Shown: positions 26,616 through 36,345 of the stretch, piece after piece
Layout of the letters: each line of letters starts with the position of its first letter
How positions within the stretch are numbered: the stretch's first letter is position 1
Source of the DNA: Nitrospira sp.
GTDB taxonomy: Bacteria; Nitrospirota; Nitrospiria; Nitrospirales; Nitrospiraceae
Reading direction: 5' to 3'
DNA: 64,000 bases
Assembly (NCBI GenBank): GCA_029194725.1
Contig: JARFXQ010000011.1
Coordinates: 1-64,000 of the forward strand
Position numbers and translations under genes: made by a program
The notes under the pieces: generated by a model
Database searches by the model: none
What the model was told of the DNA's origin: nothing
The model's input: only the letters and a program-made list of their open reading frames with translations

Positions 26616-26723
26616 ACCGGACATCACGTGCGGTGATCGTCAGTGCCCTGTGGACATCGATGGAGAGTTTTAGCTGCCGGTTCAGCCGGTCGGGGTAACG
26701 AGCGAAGGTGGTGGTTTCGTACC

Positions 26724-27620
26724 ATGAAACTCGACGACATCACGATGATCGGCATTGTAGGCGCGGGCCAGATGGGGCGCGGCATCAGCCAGGTGTGCGC
26801 CACCGCCGGCTACGAAGTCTTGCTCGTGGACGTCGCCGAACCACCGTTAACAGAGGCTATCTCCAAGATCCGTGTCGGATTGGAACGTGCAGTTGCACGA
26901 GGGAGCCTGACCGACCGTGAAGCGGGGGAGGTACTGACCCTCATTCACCCCTTGGTGAAGCTCGACCGCTTGCGGGACGTGCAGTTAGTCATCGAAGCGA
27001 TTCCGGAAGATCTCACCCTGAAGCGAGACCTCTTTGCCCAATTGAATCGAGTCTGCGTGCCTCAGACAGTGTTCGCGACCAATACCTCATCCATTGCAAT
27101 CACGAAATTGGGAGCCGCCTCCGGCCGGCCGGACCGTGTTGTGGGTTTGCATTTTATGAATCCCGCACCGGTGATGAGACTCGTGGAAGTTGTTCGCGGA
27201 CTGGAAACAACCGAACAAACGACGCAACTTGTGCTCGACTTGGCCGAGCGCTTGGGGAAAACACCGGTCTTGGCCAAAGATGTATCCGGATTCATCGTGA
27301 ACCGAGTCCTGATTCCCATGATCAACGAGGCCATTTTTGCGCTGGAGGAAGGCGTGGCATCTGTCGAGGACATTGATCTGGCGATGACGATAGGGGCTAA
27401 TCATCCCGTGGGGCCGCTGGCGCTTGCCGACCGCATCGGTTTGGATACAGTGCTGGCCATCTGCGATGTCTTGTTTCATGATCTGGGTGATCAAAAGTTT
27501 CGACCTTGCCCGTTGCTTCGCCGGTATGTTGAAGCGGGATGGCTTGGGAGGAAGAGCGGCCGCGGGTTCTACGTTTATGACGGGAGGAACGAACAGCAGG
27601 CAGCCATAAGCAGGTTCTGA
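26724..27620 (+). CDS. 3-hydroxybutyryl-CoA dehydrogenase
   Basis: This compact 298-residue NAD(P)-dependent dehydrogenase has GIVGAGQMGRGISQ at the N-terminus, NTSSIAITKLG, and HFMNPAPVMRLVEVV with the catalytic His. It oxidises short 3-hydroxyacyl-CoAs. The frame is open from 26643, but the conserved N-terminus begins at ATG 26724. Its position just before the mutase genes would suit a pathway in which a C4 acyl-CoA made by the mutase enters beta-oxidation; this link is inference. Confidence 0.87.
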   Translation: MKLDDITMIGIVGAGQMGRGISQVCATAGYEVLLVDVAEPPLTEAISKIRVGLERAVARGSLTDREAGEVLTLIHPLVKLDRLRDVQLVIEAIPEDLTLKRDLFAQLNRVCVPQTVFATNTSSIAITKLGAASGRPDRVVGLHFMNPAPVMRLVEVVRGLETTEQTTQLVLDLAERLGKTPVLAKDVSGFIVNRVLIPMINEAIFALEEGVASVEDIDLAMTIGANHPVGPLALADRIGLDTVLAICDVLFHDLGDQKFRPCPLLRRYVEAGWLGRKSGRGFYVYDGRNEQQAAISRF

Positions 27621-27656
27621 TGTTGGTCCCTGGTTCCTCGGCACGATCCGGAGCAG

Positions 27657-29255
27657 ATGATGCAAGAACGTAAACCGCGATTCACATCCCTCTCAGGATT
27701 CGACACCAACCCTGTGTATACCCATAACGATCTGAAGGGCTGGTCGCCCGAGGAGGAACTTGGAGCACCGGGCGAGTTTCCGTACACGCGAGGCGTGTAT
27801 CCGACCATGTATCGCGGGCGACTTTGGACGATGAGGCAATTCGCCGGCTTCGGGTCGGCGGAGGACACGAATCGCCGCTTCAAATACCTCCTCAAGCATG
27901 GACAAACCGGCCTGAGTGTGGCGTTCGATATGCCGACGTTGATGGGAATCGACGCAGATGATCCCCGCGCTCATGGCGAAGTCGGTCATTGCGGCGTGGC
28001 GATCTCGTCGCTCGACGATATGGAGCGACTGTTCGACGGCATTCCCCTTGATCAAGTCACTACGTCGATGACGATCAACGGTCCGGCTGCCGTGATCTTT
28101 GCGATGTACCTCGCGGTCGCGGAGAAGCGCGGTATCCGTCTCGAGCGGCTGGACGGCACATTGCAGAATGATATTCTGAAGGAATATATCGCCCAGAAAG
28201 AGTGGCTCTTTCCTCCGGACCCTTCACTCCGCCTGATCACCGACACTATCGCGTACTGCGCCGAGCATGTGCCCAAGTGGCATCCGGTCAGCATCAGCGG
28301 GTATCACATCCGGGAAGCCGGCTCGACCGCAGTGCAGGAACTGGCCTTTACCTTGTACGACGGCCTGACTTATGTGGAAGCGGCCGTCAAGACCGGTCTC
28401 CCCGTCGACCGATTCGCACCGCAACTCTCATTCTTTTTCAATGCCCACAACGACTTTTTTGAAGAAGTCGCCAAGTTCCGTGCCGCCCGCCGACTGTGGG
28501 CTCGTGAAATGACGAGACGGTATAAGCCCAGCGATCCGCGCTCGGCCCAACTCCGTTGTCATGCCCAGACAGCCGGCTGCTCCCTTACGGCACAACAGCC
28601 TATGAACAACGTCGTCCGGACGACCATTCAGGCCCTCGCGGCCGTCATGGGTGGCACACAGTCCCTCCATACCAATTCGATGGACGAAACGCTCGCGCTG
28701 CCGACCGAAGACGCGGTGAAACTTGCGCTGCGCACCCAGCAGATCATCGCGCAGGAGAGCGAGGTTACCAATACTGTCGATCCTCTCGGCGGGTCCTATT
28801 ATGTCGAAACTCTTACCAATCGCCTCGAAGAAGCAGCGCTGGATTACTTCCGTCGATTGGATGAGATGGGCGGCATGGTCCGGGCCATCGAGCAGGGCTT
28901 CCCCCAGCGTGAAATCCTCGATGCCGCGCAACGGTACCTACGTGAGGTGGAACGGAAGGAGCAGATCGTCGTGGGGGTCAACGAGTACGTGGAACCGGAA
29001 GCAGGCCAGATCCCGATCCTCAAGATAGGGCAGGGTGTTGAGGATGACCAGGTGGCACGTCTCTCGGACCTGCGGAAGTCTCGCGACTCTTTCAAAATGG
29101 TCGGCGCCGTCGAGGCACTGCAGGAAGCGGCCACGTGTGGGGAGAATGTGATGCCGTATCTCATCGACGCGGTGAAGGCGAAGGCAACATTAGGGGAAAT
29201 TTGCTTGGCCTTGAAAGAAGTCTTGGGCATGTATCGGGATCCGGTGGTGTTGTAG
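27657..29255 (+). CDS. B12-dependent acyl-CoA mutase, large subunit
   Basis: The 532-residue protein is the TIM-barrel subunit of a methylmalonyl-CoA mutase-family enzyme in the split form, with the cobalamin domain encoded separately at 30111. [38 protein letters not shown] and RTQQIIAQE are present. The pocket position that is Tyr89 in methylmalonyl-CoA mutase is Phe here (MRQFAGF), as in isobutyryl-CoA and MeaA-type mutases, while the Arg207 position appears retained (SLRLI). The substrate is therefore uncertain. GGAG precedes the paired ATGs at 27657/27660. Confidence 0.88.
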   Translation: MMQERKPRFTSLSGFDTNPVYTHNDLKGWSPEEELGAPGEFPYTRGVYPTMYRGRLWTMRQFAGFGSAEDTNRRFKYLLKHGQTGLSVAFDMPTLMGIDADDPRAHGEVGHCGVAISSLDDMERLFDGIPLDQVTTSMTINGPAAVIFAMYLAVAEKRGIRLERLDGTLQNDILKEYIAQKEWLFPPDPSLRLITDTIAYCAEHVPKWHPVSISGYHIREAGSTAVQELAFTLYDGLTYVEAAVKTGLPVDRFAPQLSFFFNAHNDFFEEVAKFRAARRLWAREMTRRYKPSDPRSAQLRCHAQTAGCSLTAQQPMNNVVRTTIQALAAVMGGTQSLHTNSMDETLALPTEDAVKLALRTQQIIAQESEVTNTVDPLGGSYYVETLTNRLEEAALDYFRRLDEMGGMVRAIEQGFPQREILDAAQRYLREVERKEQIVVGVNEYVEPEAGQIPILKIGQGVEDDQVARLSDLRKSRDSFKMVGAVEALQEAATCGENVMPYLIDAVKAKATLGEICLALKEVLGMYRDPVVL

Positions 29256-29274
29256 AGGGACATTGGCTAAAGCC

Positions 29275-30114
29275 ATGAAACTCGGAGCGTTTGAGATTTA
29301 TCCTGTGAGCGACGGTCGGTTTCGGCTGGATGGAGGAGCGATGTTTGGTGTTGTGCCGAAAGTCTTGTGGGAGAAATGCTGTCCCACCGATGAGTCGAAC
29401 CGGATCTCCCTCAGTCTCACAGCTCTATTAGTCAGAGCGAATGGCAAGAACATCCTGGTTGATACGGGGTTGGGGCCTAAGGAAGACGAGAAGTTTCACC
29501 GTATGTTTGCCGTTGAGCGAACGCCGACGATCCTTGAATCCTTGAAACGACTAGGCCTAGGACCGGAGGACATCCATCTGGTGATCAACACGCATCTCCA
29601 TTTCGACCATGCCGGCGGGAACACGAGGCAAGAGAACGGATCCGTCGTGCCCACCTTTCCCAATGCCAAGTATTTCATTCAGCATGGCGAGTTTGAAGAC
29701 GCTGCTCGTGCCAATGAGCGGACTAGAGTCAGCTACCGGCCGAACAACTTTACACCCATCGCTCACATCAATCAGTGGGAATTCCTCCATGGCGAGACGG
29801 AACTCATTCCAGGCGTGACCGCGGTCGTCACTGCCGGCCATACGCGCTGTCATCAGAGCGTCAAGATCGAATCGGAAGGACGCATTGCCTTTTTTTTAGG
29901 AGACCTGATTCCGACCGTATCGCATCTGCCGCTTCCCTACATCATGGGCTACGATCTCTTCCCGATCCAGACCTTGGAGACGAAACGGTGGGTGTTGGAT
30001 CGGGCGTTTGAAGAGCAATGGCTGCTGCTCTTCGAGCATGATCCACTGGTTCAGGCCGGGCATGTCAGGAAGGATCAGGAAGGCAAATATTTTCTTCGGG
30101 AGGTGGCAACATGA
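29275..30114 (+). CDS. Metallo-beta-lactamase-fold hydrolase
   Basis: The zinc motif NTHLHFDHAGG, a later histidine in TAGHTRCHQS and the Asp of FFLGDLIP mark an MBL hydrolase of about 279 residues. The family covers thioesterases, lactonases and glyoxalase II-like enzymes; here an acyl-CoA thioester hydrolase role would fit. The gene separates the two mutase subunit genes and overlaps the B12 subunit start (ATGA). A TTG at 29263 with GAGGG close by is an alternative start. Confidence 0.8.
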   Translation: MKLGAFEIYPVSDGRFRLDGGAMFGVVPKVLWEKCCPTDESNRISLSLTALLVRANGKNILVDTGLGPKEDEKFHRMFAVERTPTILESLKRLGLGPEDIHLVINTHLHFDHAGGNTRQENGSVVPTFPNAKYFIQHGEFEDAARANERTRVSYRPNNFTPIAHINQWEFLHGETELIPGVTAVVTAGHTRCHQSVKIESEGRIAFFLGDLIPTVSHLPLPYIMGYDLFPIQTLETKRWVLDRAFEEQWLLLFEHDPLVQAGHVRKDQEGKYFLREVAT

Positions 30115-30518
30115 CAGTAGCGAGCCAGCCTCTTCGGATTTTGATCGGCAAAGTCGGCCTCGACGGGCATGACCGGGGTGTAAAGCTCATCGCGCGCGCA
30201 TTACGAGACGCCGGAATGGAAGTCATCTATACCGGTCTGCATCAGACGCCGGAGCAGATCGTCAATACGGCGATTCAAGAGGATGTGGATGCGATCGGTT
30301 TGAGCATTCTTTCGGGAGCGCACAGGACGCTGTTCCGCCGCGTCATCGAACTCCTCAAAGAACAGGATGCCGAGGACATCGCCTTGTTCGGCGGCGGAAT
30401 CATCCCCGATGAGGATGTGCCCACGCTCACGGCGGCCGGCGTGAAGGCTCTGTTTAGACCGGGAGCACCCATGGAGGAGATCGTGACATTTGTGAAAGGG
30501 CTCAAACCTCAGGGCTGA
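30111..30518 (+). CDS. B12-binding subunit of acyl-CoA mutase
   Basis: The 135-residue protein contains the base-off cobalamin motif GLDGHDRG (DxHxxG), then GLSILSGAH and FGGGIIP, the full B12-domain signature. It is the small partner of the large mutase subunit at 27657, as in archaeal-type and isobutyryl-CoA mutases. GGGAGG lies before the ATG, which overlaps the upstream stop. Confidence 0.92.
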   Translation: MTVASQPLRILIGKVGLDGHDRGVKLIARALRDAGMEVIYTGLHQTPEQIVNTAIQEDVDAIGLSILSGAHRTLFRRVIELLKEQDAEDIALFGGGIIPDEDVPTLTAAGVKALFRPGAPMEEIVTFVKGLKPQG

Positions 30519-30524
30519 GGAACC

Positions 30525-32129
30525 ATGCGTACATTGACGACTTCAGTAGTTACCACCAACGACGAATTCGCGTCGAATCGTGCCCACTATGAAGGGCTGG
30601 TGGCCGATCTTCAGAAACACATCGCTCTCGCTCGAGCCGGGGGACCGCCGGAGGCCATCGCGCTTCATCAACAACGGGGCAAACTGACCGCTCGTGAGCG
30701 GATTGCGAAGTTGCTCGATCCGGACGCGCAATGGCTCGAACTCAGTCCCTTGGCTGCATCCGGGATGTACGAAGACCAGGTTGTGGCTGCCGGTCTGATT
30801 GCCGGAATCGGCTACGTGTCGGGACGACCCTGTGTCATTGCCGCCAACGATGCAACGGTCAAGGGCGGGACCTACTTCCCCATGACGATTAAGAAACATC
30901 TCAGGGCTCAAGAAATTGCCTTGGAAAACCGGTTGCCCGCGATTTACCTGGTGGATTCCGGCGGTGTGTTCTTGCCGATGCAAGCAGATGTATTTGCCGA
31001 CAAGGAGCACTTCGGACGGATCTTTTATAACCAGGCGCGCATGTCCGCTCTCGCGATTCCTCAAATTGCCGTCGTCATGGGGATGTGCACGGCAGGCGGT
31101 GCCTATGTGCCGGCCCTGTGTGATGAAAACGTGATCGTCAAAGGCACCGGCACCATTTATCTGGCAGGACCCCCGCTGGTCAAAGCGGCAACGGGCGAGG
31201 AGGTCACCGCCGAAGCCCTTGGCGGGGCAGATCTCCATACCAGGTTTTCTGGTGTGAGCGATCACCTCGCAGACGATGATCGAGAGGCACTCGAGATCTG
31301 CCGGTCGATCGTCGACACCTTGCCTCGACGGCCGGCCCTTCACCGACCGGCTGCGATCGAAGAGCCGCGCTATCCGGCCGACGAACTGTATGGGCTTATT
31401 CCGAACAATCCACGTCAGACCTTCGATGCCCATGAAGTCATCGCCCGCTTAGTGGACGGCAGCCGCTTTCATGAGTTTAAGGCCCGGTACGGCAGAACGC
31501 TTGTGTGTGGCTTTGCCCGTTGGATGGGGCACCAGGTCGGCATCGTCGCGAATAACGGCGTGCTTTTCTCCGAAGCAGCGCTGAAAGGCGCCCACTTCGT
31601 GCAACTTTGCACCCAGCGACGGCTACCACTAGTGTTTCTGCAAAACATTACCGGCTTCATGGTTGGGAAGGAGTATGAAGCGCACGGAATCATCAAGGAC
31701 GGTGCCAAGATGGTGCAAGCGGTGGCGGCCGCCGAGGTTCCGAAGTTCACCATTATTGTCGGCGCCTCCCATGGCGCCGGCAACTACGCGATGTGCGGAC
31801 GCGCTTACGCTCCCCGCTTTCTCTTTCTCTGGCCCAATGCCCGGACTTCAGTGATGGGGGCGCAGCAGGCGGCTCAGGTACTCTTGACGGTGAAACAGCA
31901 GCAGCGAGCCCGCGACAAAGGGTCCCTGGAGGAAGATGAGCGGCGAAGGATCACGGACTCGATACGAGCCCAGTATGATCGGGAGTGCAGTCCCTATTTC
32001 AGCACTGCTCGCCTCTGGGATGACGGGATCATCGATCCAGTGGGTACAAGGAAAATTCTCGGTCTATGTCTTGACGTCGCCATGACGACGCCGATCCGCC
32101 CGTCGCACTTCCCTGTTTTCCGCATGTGA
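30525..32129 (+). CDS. liuB: Acyl-CoA carboxylase carboxyltransferase subunit (MccB/LiuB-like)
   Basis: The carboxyltransferase moves CO2 from biotin to an acyl-Co[42 protein letters not shown] and the C-terminal [12 protein letters not shown] and [16 protein letters not shown] blocks follow 3-methylcrotonyl-CoA carboxylase beta more closely than propionyl-CoA carboxylase. Neighbouring methylglutaconyl-CoA hydratase and HMG-CoA lyase genes support the leucine pathway. The biotin carboxylase/carrier subunit it needs is not in the window. Confidence 0.87.
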   Translation: MRTLTTSVVTTNDEFASNRAHYEGLVADLQKHIALARAGGPPEAIALHQQRGKLTARERIAKLLDPDAQWLELSPLAASGMYEDQVVAAGLIAGIGYVSGRPCVIAANDATVKGGTYFPMTIKKHLRAQEIALENRLPAIYLVDSGGVFLPMQADVFADKEHFGRIFYNQARMSALAIPQIAVVMGMCTAGGAYVPALCDENVIVKGTGTIYLAGPPLVKAATGEEVTAEALGGADLHTRFSGVSDHLADDDREALEICRSIVDTLPRRPALHRPAAIEEPRYPADELYGLIPNNPRQTFDAHEVIARLVDGSRFHEFKARYGRTLVCGFARWMGHQVGIVANNGVLFSEAALKGAHFVQLCTQRRLPLVFLQNITGFMVGKEYEAHGIIKDGAKMVQAVAAAEVPKFTIIVGASHGAGNYAMCGRAYAPRFLFLWPNARTSVMGAQQAAQVLLTVKQQQRARDKGSLEEDERRRITDSIRAQYDRECSPYFSTARLWDDGIIDPVGTRKILGLCLDVAMTTPIRPSHFPVFRM

Positions 32130-32136
32130 GGCTTCG

Positions 32137-32937
32137 ATGAAACATCCTACGTCGATCCTCGTTGAGTTGCACGAAGGCGGTGCAAGGGTGACCTTGAATC
32201 GGCCCGATCGACGAAACGCGTTCAACGCCCGCATGGTGGCCGAGGTCTGCGAGGCCTTCAAAACATTGGGACAGGACCATTCGGTGCGCGTAATCGTCCT
32301 AACCGGTAGTGGTCCGACATTTTGTGCAGGTGCAGATCTCGGTTGGATGGGAACAGACCGAATCGTGTCCGCCTCGGAGGCACAGCAGGACGCCGAGCGC
32401 TTGCTCGCGATGTTCCGGACGATCGATGCCTGTCCCTGCCCCGTCATTGGACGCGTCCAAGGAGCCGCTTATGGCGGAGGAATCGGGTTGATCGCGGCGT
32501 GCGACATCACCGTGGCTGCCGCCTCTGCGACCTTTGCGTTCAGCGAGGTTCGTCTGGGATTGGTCCCGGCCGTCATCGCGCCCTTTGTGCTTACGAAGAC
32601 CGGAGAGTCTTTCGTGCGACGATTCTGTTTGACCGGCGAGTCGTTTTCCGCAGGGACTGCTCAAGCAGCTGGTCTGATTCATGATGTGGTTGAACCGGTC
32701 GCGCTTGACGCCCATGTCGCATCATTGGTTGAACAGATTAACAGGCTCGCTCCGCAGGCTGTAAGAGACACGAAAGAGCTGTTTCAGCGCCTTCACCATC
32801 TGTCTCAGGACGAGCGCTGGAAGGCTTGTATTGAAGGGAATGTTCAAGCTCGCCTTTCATCTGAAGCGCAGGAAGGGCTTCGAGCCTTTCGTGAACGCAG
32901 AACGCCGGACTGGGTTCCATCAACAGGTGGAATGTAA
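32137..32937 (+). CDS. liuC: Methylglutaconyl-CoA hydratase-like enoyl-CoA hydratase
   Basis: A crotonase-fold protein of 266 residues: CAGADLGWM, GAAYGGGIGLIAACDI and FSEVRLGLVPAVIAPFV. The GADLGWM and FSEVRLGLVPA forms are typical of the hydratase that makes HMG-CoA in leucine breakdown. It starts 7 bp after the carboxyltransferase gene and is followed by HMG-CoA lyase, the next enzyme in the route. Confidence 0.83.
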   Translation: MKHPTSILVELHEGGARVTLNRPDRRNAFNARMVAEVCEAFKTLGQDHSVRVIVLTGSGPTFCAGADLGWMGTDRIVSASEAQQDAERLLAMFRTIDACPCPVIGRVQGAAYGGGIGLIAACDITVAAASATFAFSEVRLGLVPAVIAPFVLTKTGESFVRRFCLTGESFSAGTAQAAGLIHDVVEPVALDAHVASLVEQINRLAPQAVRDTKELFQRLHHLSQDERWKACIEGNVQARLSSEAQEGLRAFRERRTPDWVPSTGGM

Positions 32938-32948
32938 AAGGTGTTGCC

Positions 32949-33908
32949 GTGGAACGTCGCATGATGGCCGACAGCAACGGGTCAAAACCAAATTCGCCTA
33001 TCGTTCGGATCATCGAGGTCGGTCCGCGAGATGGGCTTCAGAATGAGTCGAACGTCGTCTCCACGGAGGTCAAGGTAGCGTTTATCAATGCCTTGTCCGA
33101 GACCGGAGTGGCGGAGGTCGAAGCTGGTTCGTTTGTGTCGCCTCGTGCCATTCCGCAACTGGCGGATTCCGATGAGGTGTTCCGGAGGATTGAGCGGTGG
33201 CCAGGCGTCATCTACTCAGCGCTGGTGCCGAACGAACGAGGATTGGAACGGGCAAGAGCAGCGGGTGTGAACAAGATCGCCGTTTTTACGGCGGCATCCG
33301 ATACATTCACCCGGCAGAACATTAATTGTACGATTGACGAGTCGATCGAGCGGTTCAGGCCGGTGCTGTACAACGCGAAACGTGACGACATGGTCGTCCG
33401 GGGGTACATTTCTACCGTGACCCATTGTCCCTTCGAGGGTGCCGTCCAGCCGTCGGAGGTTCTGGATGTGGTGCGGCAGTTACTTGATCTTGGAGTCGAT
33501 GAAATCTCCCTCGGAGAAACTGTTGGAAAAGCCGCTCCCCGTGACATCCGAAGGCTGCTGGATGAAATAGTGCCACGCGTTGAGCCCAGTCGACTCTCGC
33601 TTCACGTTCACGACACCTGCGGCATGGCCGTGGCCAATGTCCTGACCGCGTGGGCGGAGTACGGCATCGAAGCGTTCGACACGGCTGCTGGAGGACTCGG
33701 AGGCTGTCCGTACGCGCCAGGGGCTTCGGGGAACGTTGCGACGGAAGACGTCGTTTATGCCCTGAAAGCATCCGGGGCTTCGCTTGCCGTGGATGAACGG
33801 AAGGTCATTGCGGCGGCAAGCGAGATCGGTAAGGTTCTGAATCGCCGCCTATCGTCGCGCCTATCGCAGGTGAAGACAGAACGAACCAAGTATGAGGGCG
33901 TGGCATGA
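32949..33908 (+). CDS. mvaB: Hydroxymethylglutaryl-CoA lyase
   Basis: The enzyme splits HMG-CoA to acetyl-CoA and acetoacetate. The TIM-barrel shows EVGPRDGLQNE at the N-terminus, LHVHDTCGMA for metal binding and the catalytic-cysteine block GGLGGCPYAPGASGN. GTG 32949 has AAAGGTG upstream; ATG 32961 is an alternative. The stop overlaps the start of the MeaB-type gene (ATGA). Confidence 0.92.
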   Translation: MERRMMADSNGSKPNSPIVRIIEVGPRDGLQNESNVVSTEVKVAFINALSETGVAEVEAGSFVSPRAIPQLADSDEVFRRIERWPGVIYSALVPNERGLERARAAGVNKIAVFTAASDTFTRQNINCTIDESIERFRPVLYNAKRDDMVVRGYISTVTHCPFEGAVQPSEVLDVVRQLLDLGVDEISLGETVGKAAPRDIRRLLDEIVPRVEPSRLSLHVHDTCGMAVANVLTAWAEYGIEAFDTAAGGLGGCPYAPGASGNVATEDVVYALKASGASLAVDERKVIAAASEIGKVLNRRLSSRLSQVKTERTKYEGVA

Positions 33909-34690
33909 GCTCCGCTGGTCCGCACCTATCCATGCGCGACGTCGAAGGCATGGCGCCCTTGATTGAACAGGTCAGAACCGGAAATATTCGTGCCGTTTCA
34001 CGGCTGATCACCCTATTCGAGAATCATATGGACAACAGACGGATGGTGCACCTCCTCAACAGCACCTCGCGAGAGGCGACGGTGATTGGAGTCACGGGCT
34101 ATCCCGGAGCAGGGAAGAGCACAGTCGTCAACCGGTTAGTGAGTTGCTATCGACGGCAAGGTTTGAAGGTGGGAGTTTTGGCGGTCGATATCAGTAGCCA
34201 CGTCACAGGTGGTGCCCTGTTGGGTGACCGTATCAGAATGCAGGAGCATGCGCTGGATCACGGGGTGTATATCCGAAGCATGGCCACTCGCGGACATCAC
34301 GGAGGGCTTGCCCGAGCGACCGGCGATGCAGCGTTGGTATTGGAAGCAGCTGGATATGAGGTGATTCTGATTGAGACTGTCGGGGTCGGCCAGAATGAAA
34401 TCGACATCGTCGATCTGGCGCCTATCGTTGTGGCAGTGGTGGCGCCGGGCCTGGGTGACGAGGTTCAAGCGATGAAGGCCGGGCTATTGGAAGTCGCACA
34501 GATCGTCGTCGTCAACAAGGGGGACCTTCCCGGTACGGATAACACGTTACGAGATCTGAGGGAATGGTGCCCGAATGTGTTGCGCACAGTCGCGACGACA
34601 GGCGAGGGGATTTCGGAGCTTGCTGCCGCAATCCTGGCGCATCGACCCTCCCGTGACGGTAGCTCTGTCGGTGAAGTCCGAACTCGCTGA
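33905..34690 (+). CDS. meaB: MeaB/ArgK-type GTPase chaperone of the B12 mutase
   Basis: MeaB proteins guard and load adenosylcobalamin mutases using GTP. Walker A is GYPGAGKST, followed by LAVDISSHVTGGALLGDRIRM, ETVGVGQNE and the guanine motif NKGD. At 261 residues it is shorter than the usual 320 or so, mainly at the C-terminus where MeaB dimerises. The usual AVDPSSP is replaced by AVDISSH. Co-location with both mutase subunits fixes the partner. Confidence 0.88.
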   Translation: MSSAGPHLSMRDVEGMAPLIEQVRTGNIRAVSRLITLFENHMDNRRMVHLLNSTSREATVIGVTGYPGAGKSTVVNRLVSCYRRQGLKVGVLAVDISSHVTGGALLGDRIRMQEHALDHGVYIRSMATRGHHGGLARATGDAALVLEAAGYEVILIETVGVGQNEIDIVDLAPIVVAVVAPGLGDEVQAMKAGLLEVAQIVVVNKGDLPGTDNTLRDLREWCPNVLRTVATTGEGISELAAAILAHRPSRDGSSVGEVRTR

Positions 34691-34900
34691 CGAGGCTCAA
34701 GCGAAGCTTGGCATGGGGATGGATGCCGCATCAATTGTTGATGATTTCTCACCATATCACGCGGATCACGCCCCACAATCTGTCGGCCAATGTGTTGATT
34801 TGGAAAAGCGGTAGCCGAAATTGACCGAAACAGAAGCATGAGCTCGTGGACTGTCAAGCGTGAGGGGGAAGAGATGGCATAGATCGGAAAGAGGCAGTCG

Positions 34901-36316
34901 ATGCTTGCAGATCGTCTCGCTCGATATTGCAGGTCTTTGCGCTACGGTGATTTGCCGAACACTGTCGTGCACGAAGTCAAACGGCGCGTGCTCGACAGCC
35001 TTGGCTGCGCGCTTGGGGCGTGGAATGCACCGCCATGTCGGGTCGCCCGCCTGATTGCCCAGACCGCCAAGGTGCCGCAGGGTGCTACATTGTGGGGTAC
35101 AAGCCACAAGACCTTACCCGATCTTGCGACCTTCGCCAACGGCGGGCTGGTCCGGTATCTTGATTTCAACGATACCTATCTTTCGAAAGAGCCGGCGCAC
35201 CCTTCCGATAATATTCCAGCCATTCTTGCGGTCGGCGAATCGGTCCATGCGTCTGGTAAACGCATCATGGAAGCGATCGTGCTCGCCTATGAAATCCAGT
35301 GCCGTCTCTGTGACGCTTCGGCGCTACGTCCACGCGGTTGGGACCACGTGACGTACGGCCCCTTTTCTTCTGCCCTTGGTGCCGCCAAGCTCCTGAAACT
35401 TTCCAACGAACAGACGGTGCAGGCAATCAATCTGGCCGGCATTGCAAACATGGCTCTTCGGCAGACACGGGTCGGGGATCTGTCCATGTGGAAAGCCTGC
35501 GCCTTCTCGAATGCCGCTCGCAACGGGGTGTTCGCCGCCAGGCTGGCGCAGCTAGGTATGACAGGACCGTCGCCTATCTTCGAAGGAGAAAAGGGTTTTA
35601 TGAAACTGGTTTCTGGACCACTGGAGCTGGCGCCATTCGCTGCAGAACGGGGACAGGCACCAGCTCTCGGCGAGAACCAGTCTCCTCAATTCAAGATCGT
35701 GGATACCTATATCAAGCATTACCCAGTCGAGTATCACGCTCAGACTGCGGTCGAAGCGGCGTTGGCACTTCGCGACGCAGCGATGGAAGCAGAAGGAGCT
35801 CGTGCCATCGATCATGTAGCCGATGTGGAGATCGGGAGTTATGACGTGGCCATCGAGATCATTGGGCGCGATCCTGAAAAATGGCAGCCGGCCACGAGGG
35901 AGACGGCTGACCACAGTTTTCCGTACTGCGTCGCGGTGGCATTGCTCCACGGCCCTGTGACGCTGCAGTCATTCGGCCCGAAACGATTGCGCGATCCGGC
36001 CGTGCGAAATCTGATGAAGAAGGTCCGTGTCGTGCAGCAAGCAGAATTCGTGGGACGCTATCCTAAGACCATGCCGACCAGGATCACGGTCAAGACAGAT
36101 GCGGGGAAAACCTACATGGGTCAAGTCGATGTGCCGGTCGGGCATCCAGGTAATCCGATGTCGGATCGGGATCTGGAAGCAAAGTTTCGCCGGTTGGCCA
36201 ATGGACGGCTGGATCGCTCTCGCATCGACCGGCTTGTCGAATTCGTGTGGAGCCTTGATCGGGTCGGAGACATCAGTACGCTCATGCCGCTGCTGTACGT
36301 GAAAGGCGGGAGTTGA
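34901..36316 (+). CDS. prpD: 2-methylcitrate dehydratase (MmgE/PrpD family)
   Basis: PrpD dehydrates 2-methylcitrate in the methylcitrate cycle that burns propionyl-CoA. The 471-residue protein has the family's RRVLDSLGCALGA N-terminus, LVRYLDFNDTYLSKEPAHPSDN, the YIKHYPVEYHAQT block and ADHSFPYCVAVAL. GAGG precedes the ATG. It is followed directly by prpB and prpC, an unambiguous setting. The 210 bases before it (34691-34900) hold no gene that I recognise. Confidence 0.93.
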   Translation: MLADRLARYCRSLRYGDLPNTVVHEVKRRVLDSLGCALGAWNAPPCRVARLIAQTAKVPQGATLWGTSHKTLPDLATFANGGLVRYLDFNDTYLSKEPAHPSDNIPAILAVGESVHASGKRIMEAIVLAYEIQCRLCDASALRPRGWDHVTYGPFSSALGAAKLLKLSNEQTVQAINLAGIANMALRQTRVGDLSMWKACAFSNAARNGVFAARLAQLGMTGPSPIFEGEKGFMKLVSGPLELAPFAAERGQAPALGENQSPQFKIVDTYIKHYPVEYHAQTAVEAALALRDAAMEAEGARAIDHVADVEIGSYDVAIEIIGRDPEKWQPATRETADHSFPYCVAVALLHGPVTLQSFGPKRLRDPAVRNLMKKVRVVQQAEFVGRYPKTMPTRITVKTDAGKTYMGQVDVPVGHPGNPMSDRDLEAKFRRLANGRLDRSRIDRLVEFVWSLDRVGDISTLMPLLYVKGGS

Positions 36317-36345
36317 GTGTAAGGTTTAGGAGAAGCTCGACGACG

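Noticed and set aside
34575..34814. An open frame overlapping the meaB end, considered as an epimerase remnant
   Set aside because: No VOC-family motif could be recognised in its translation.
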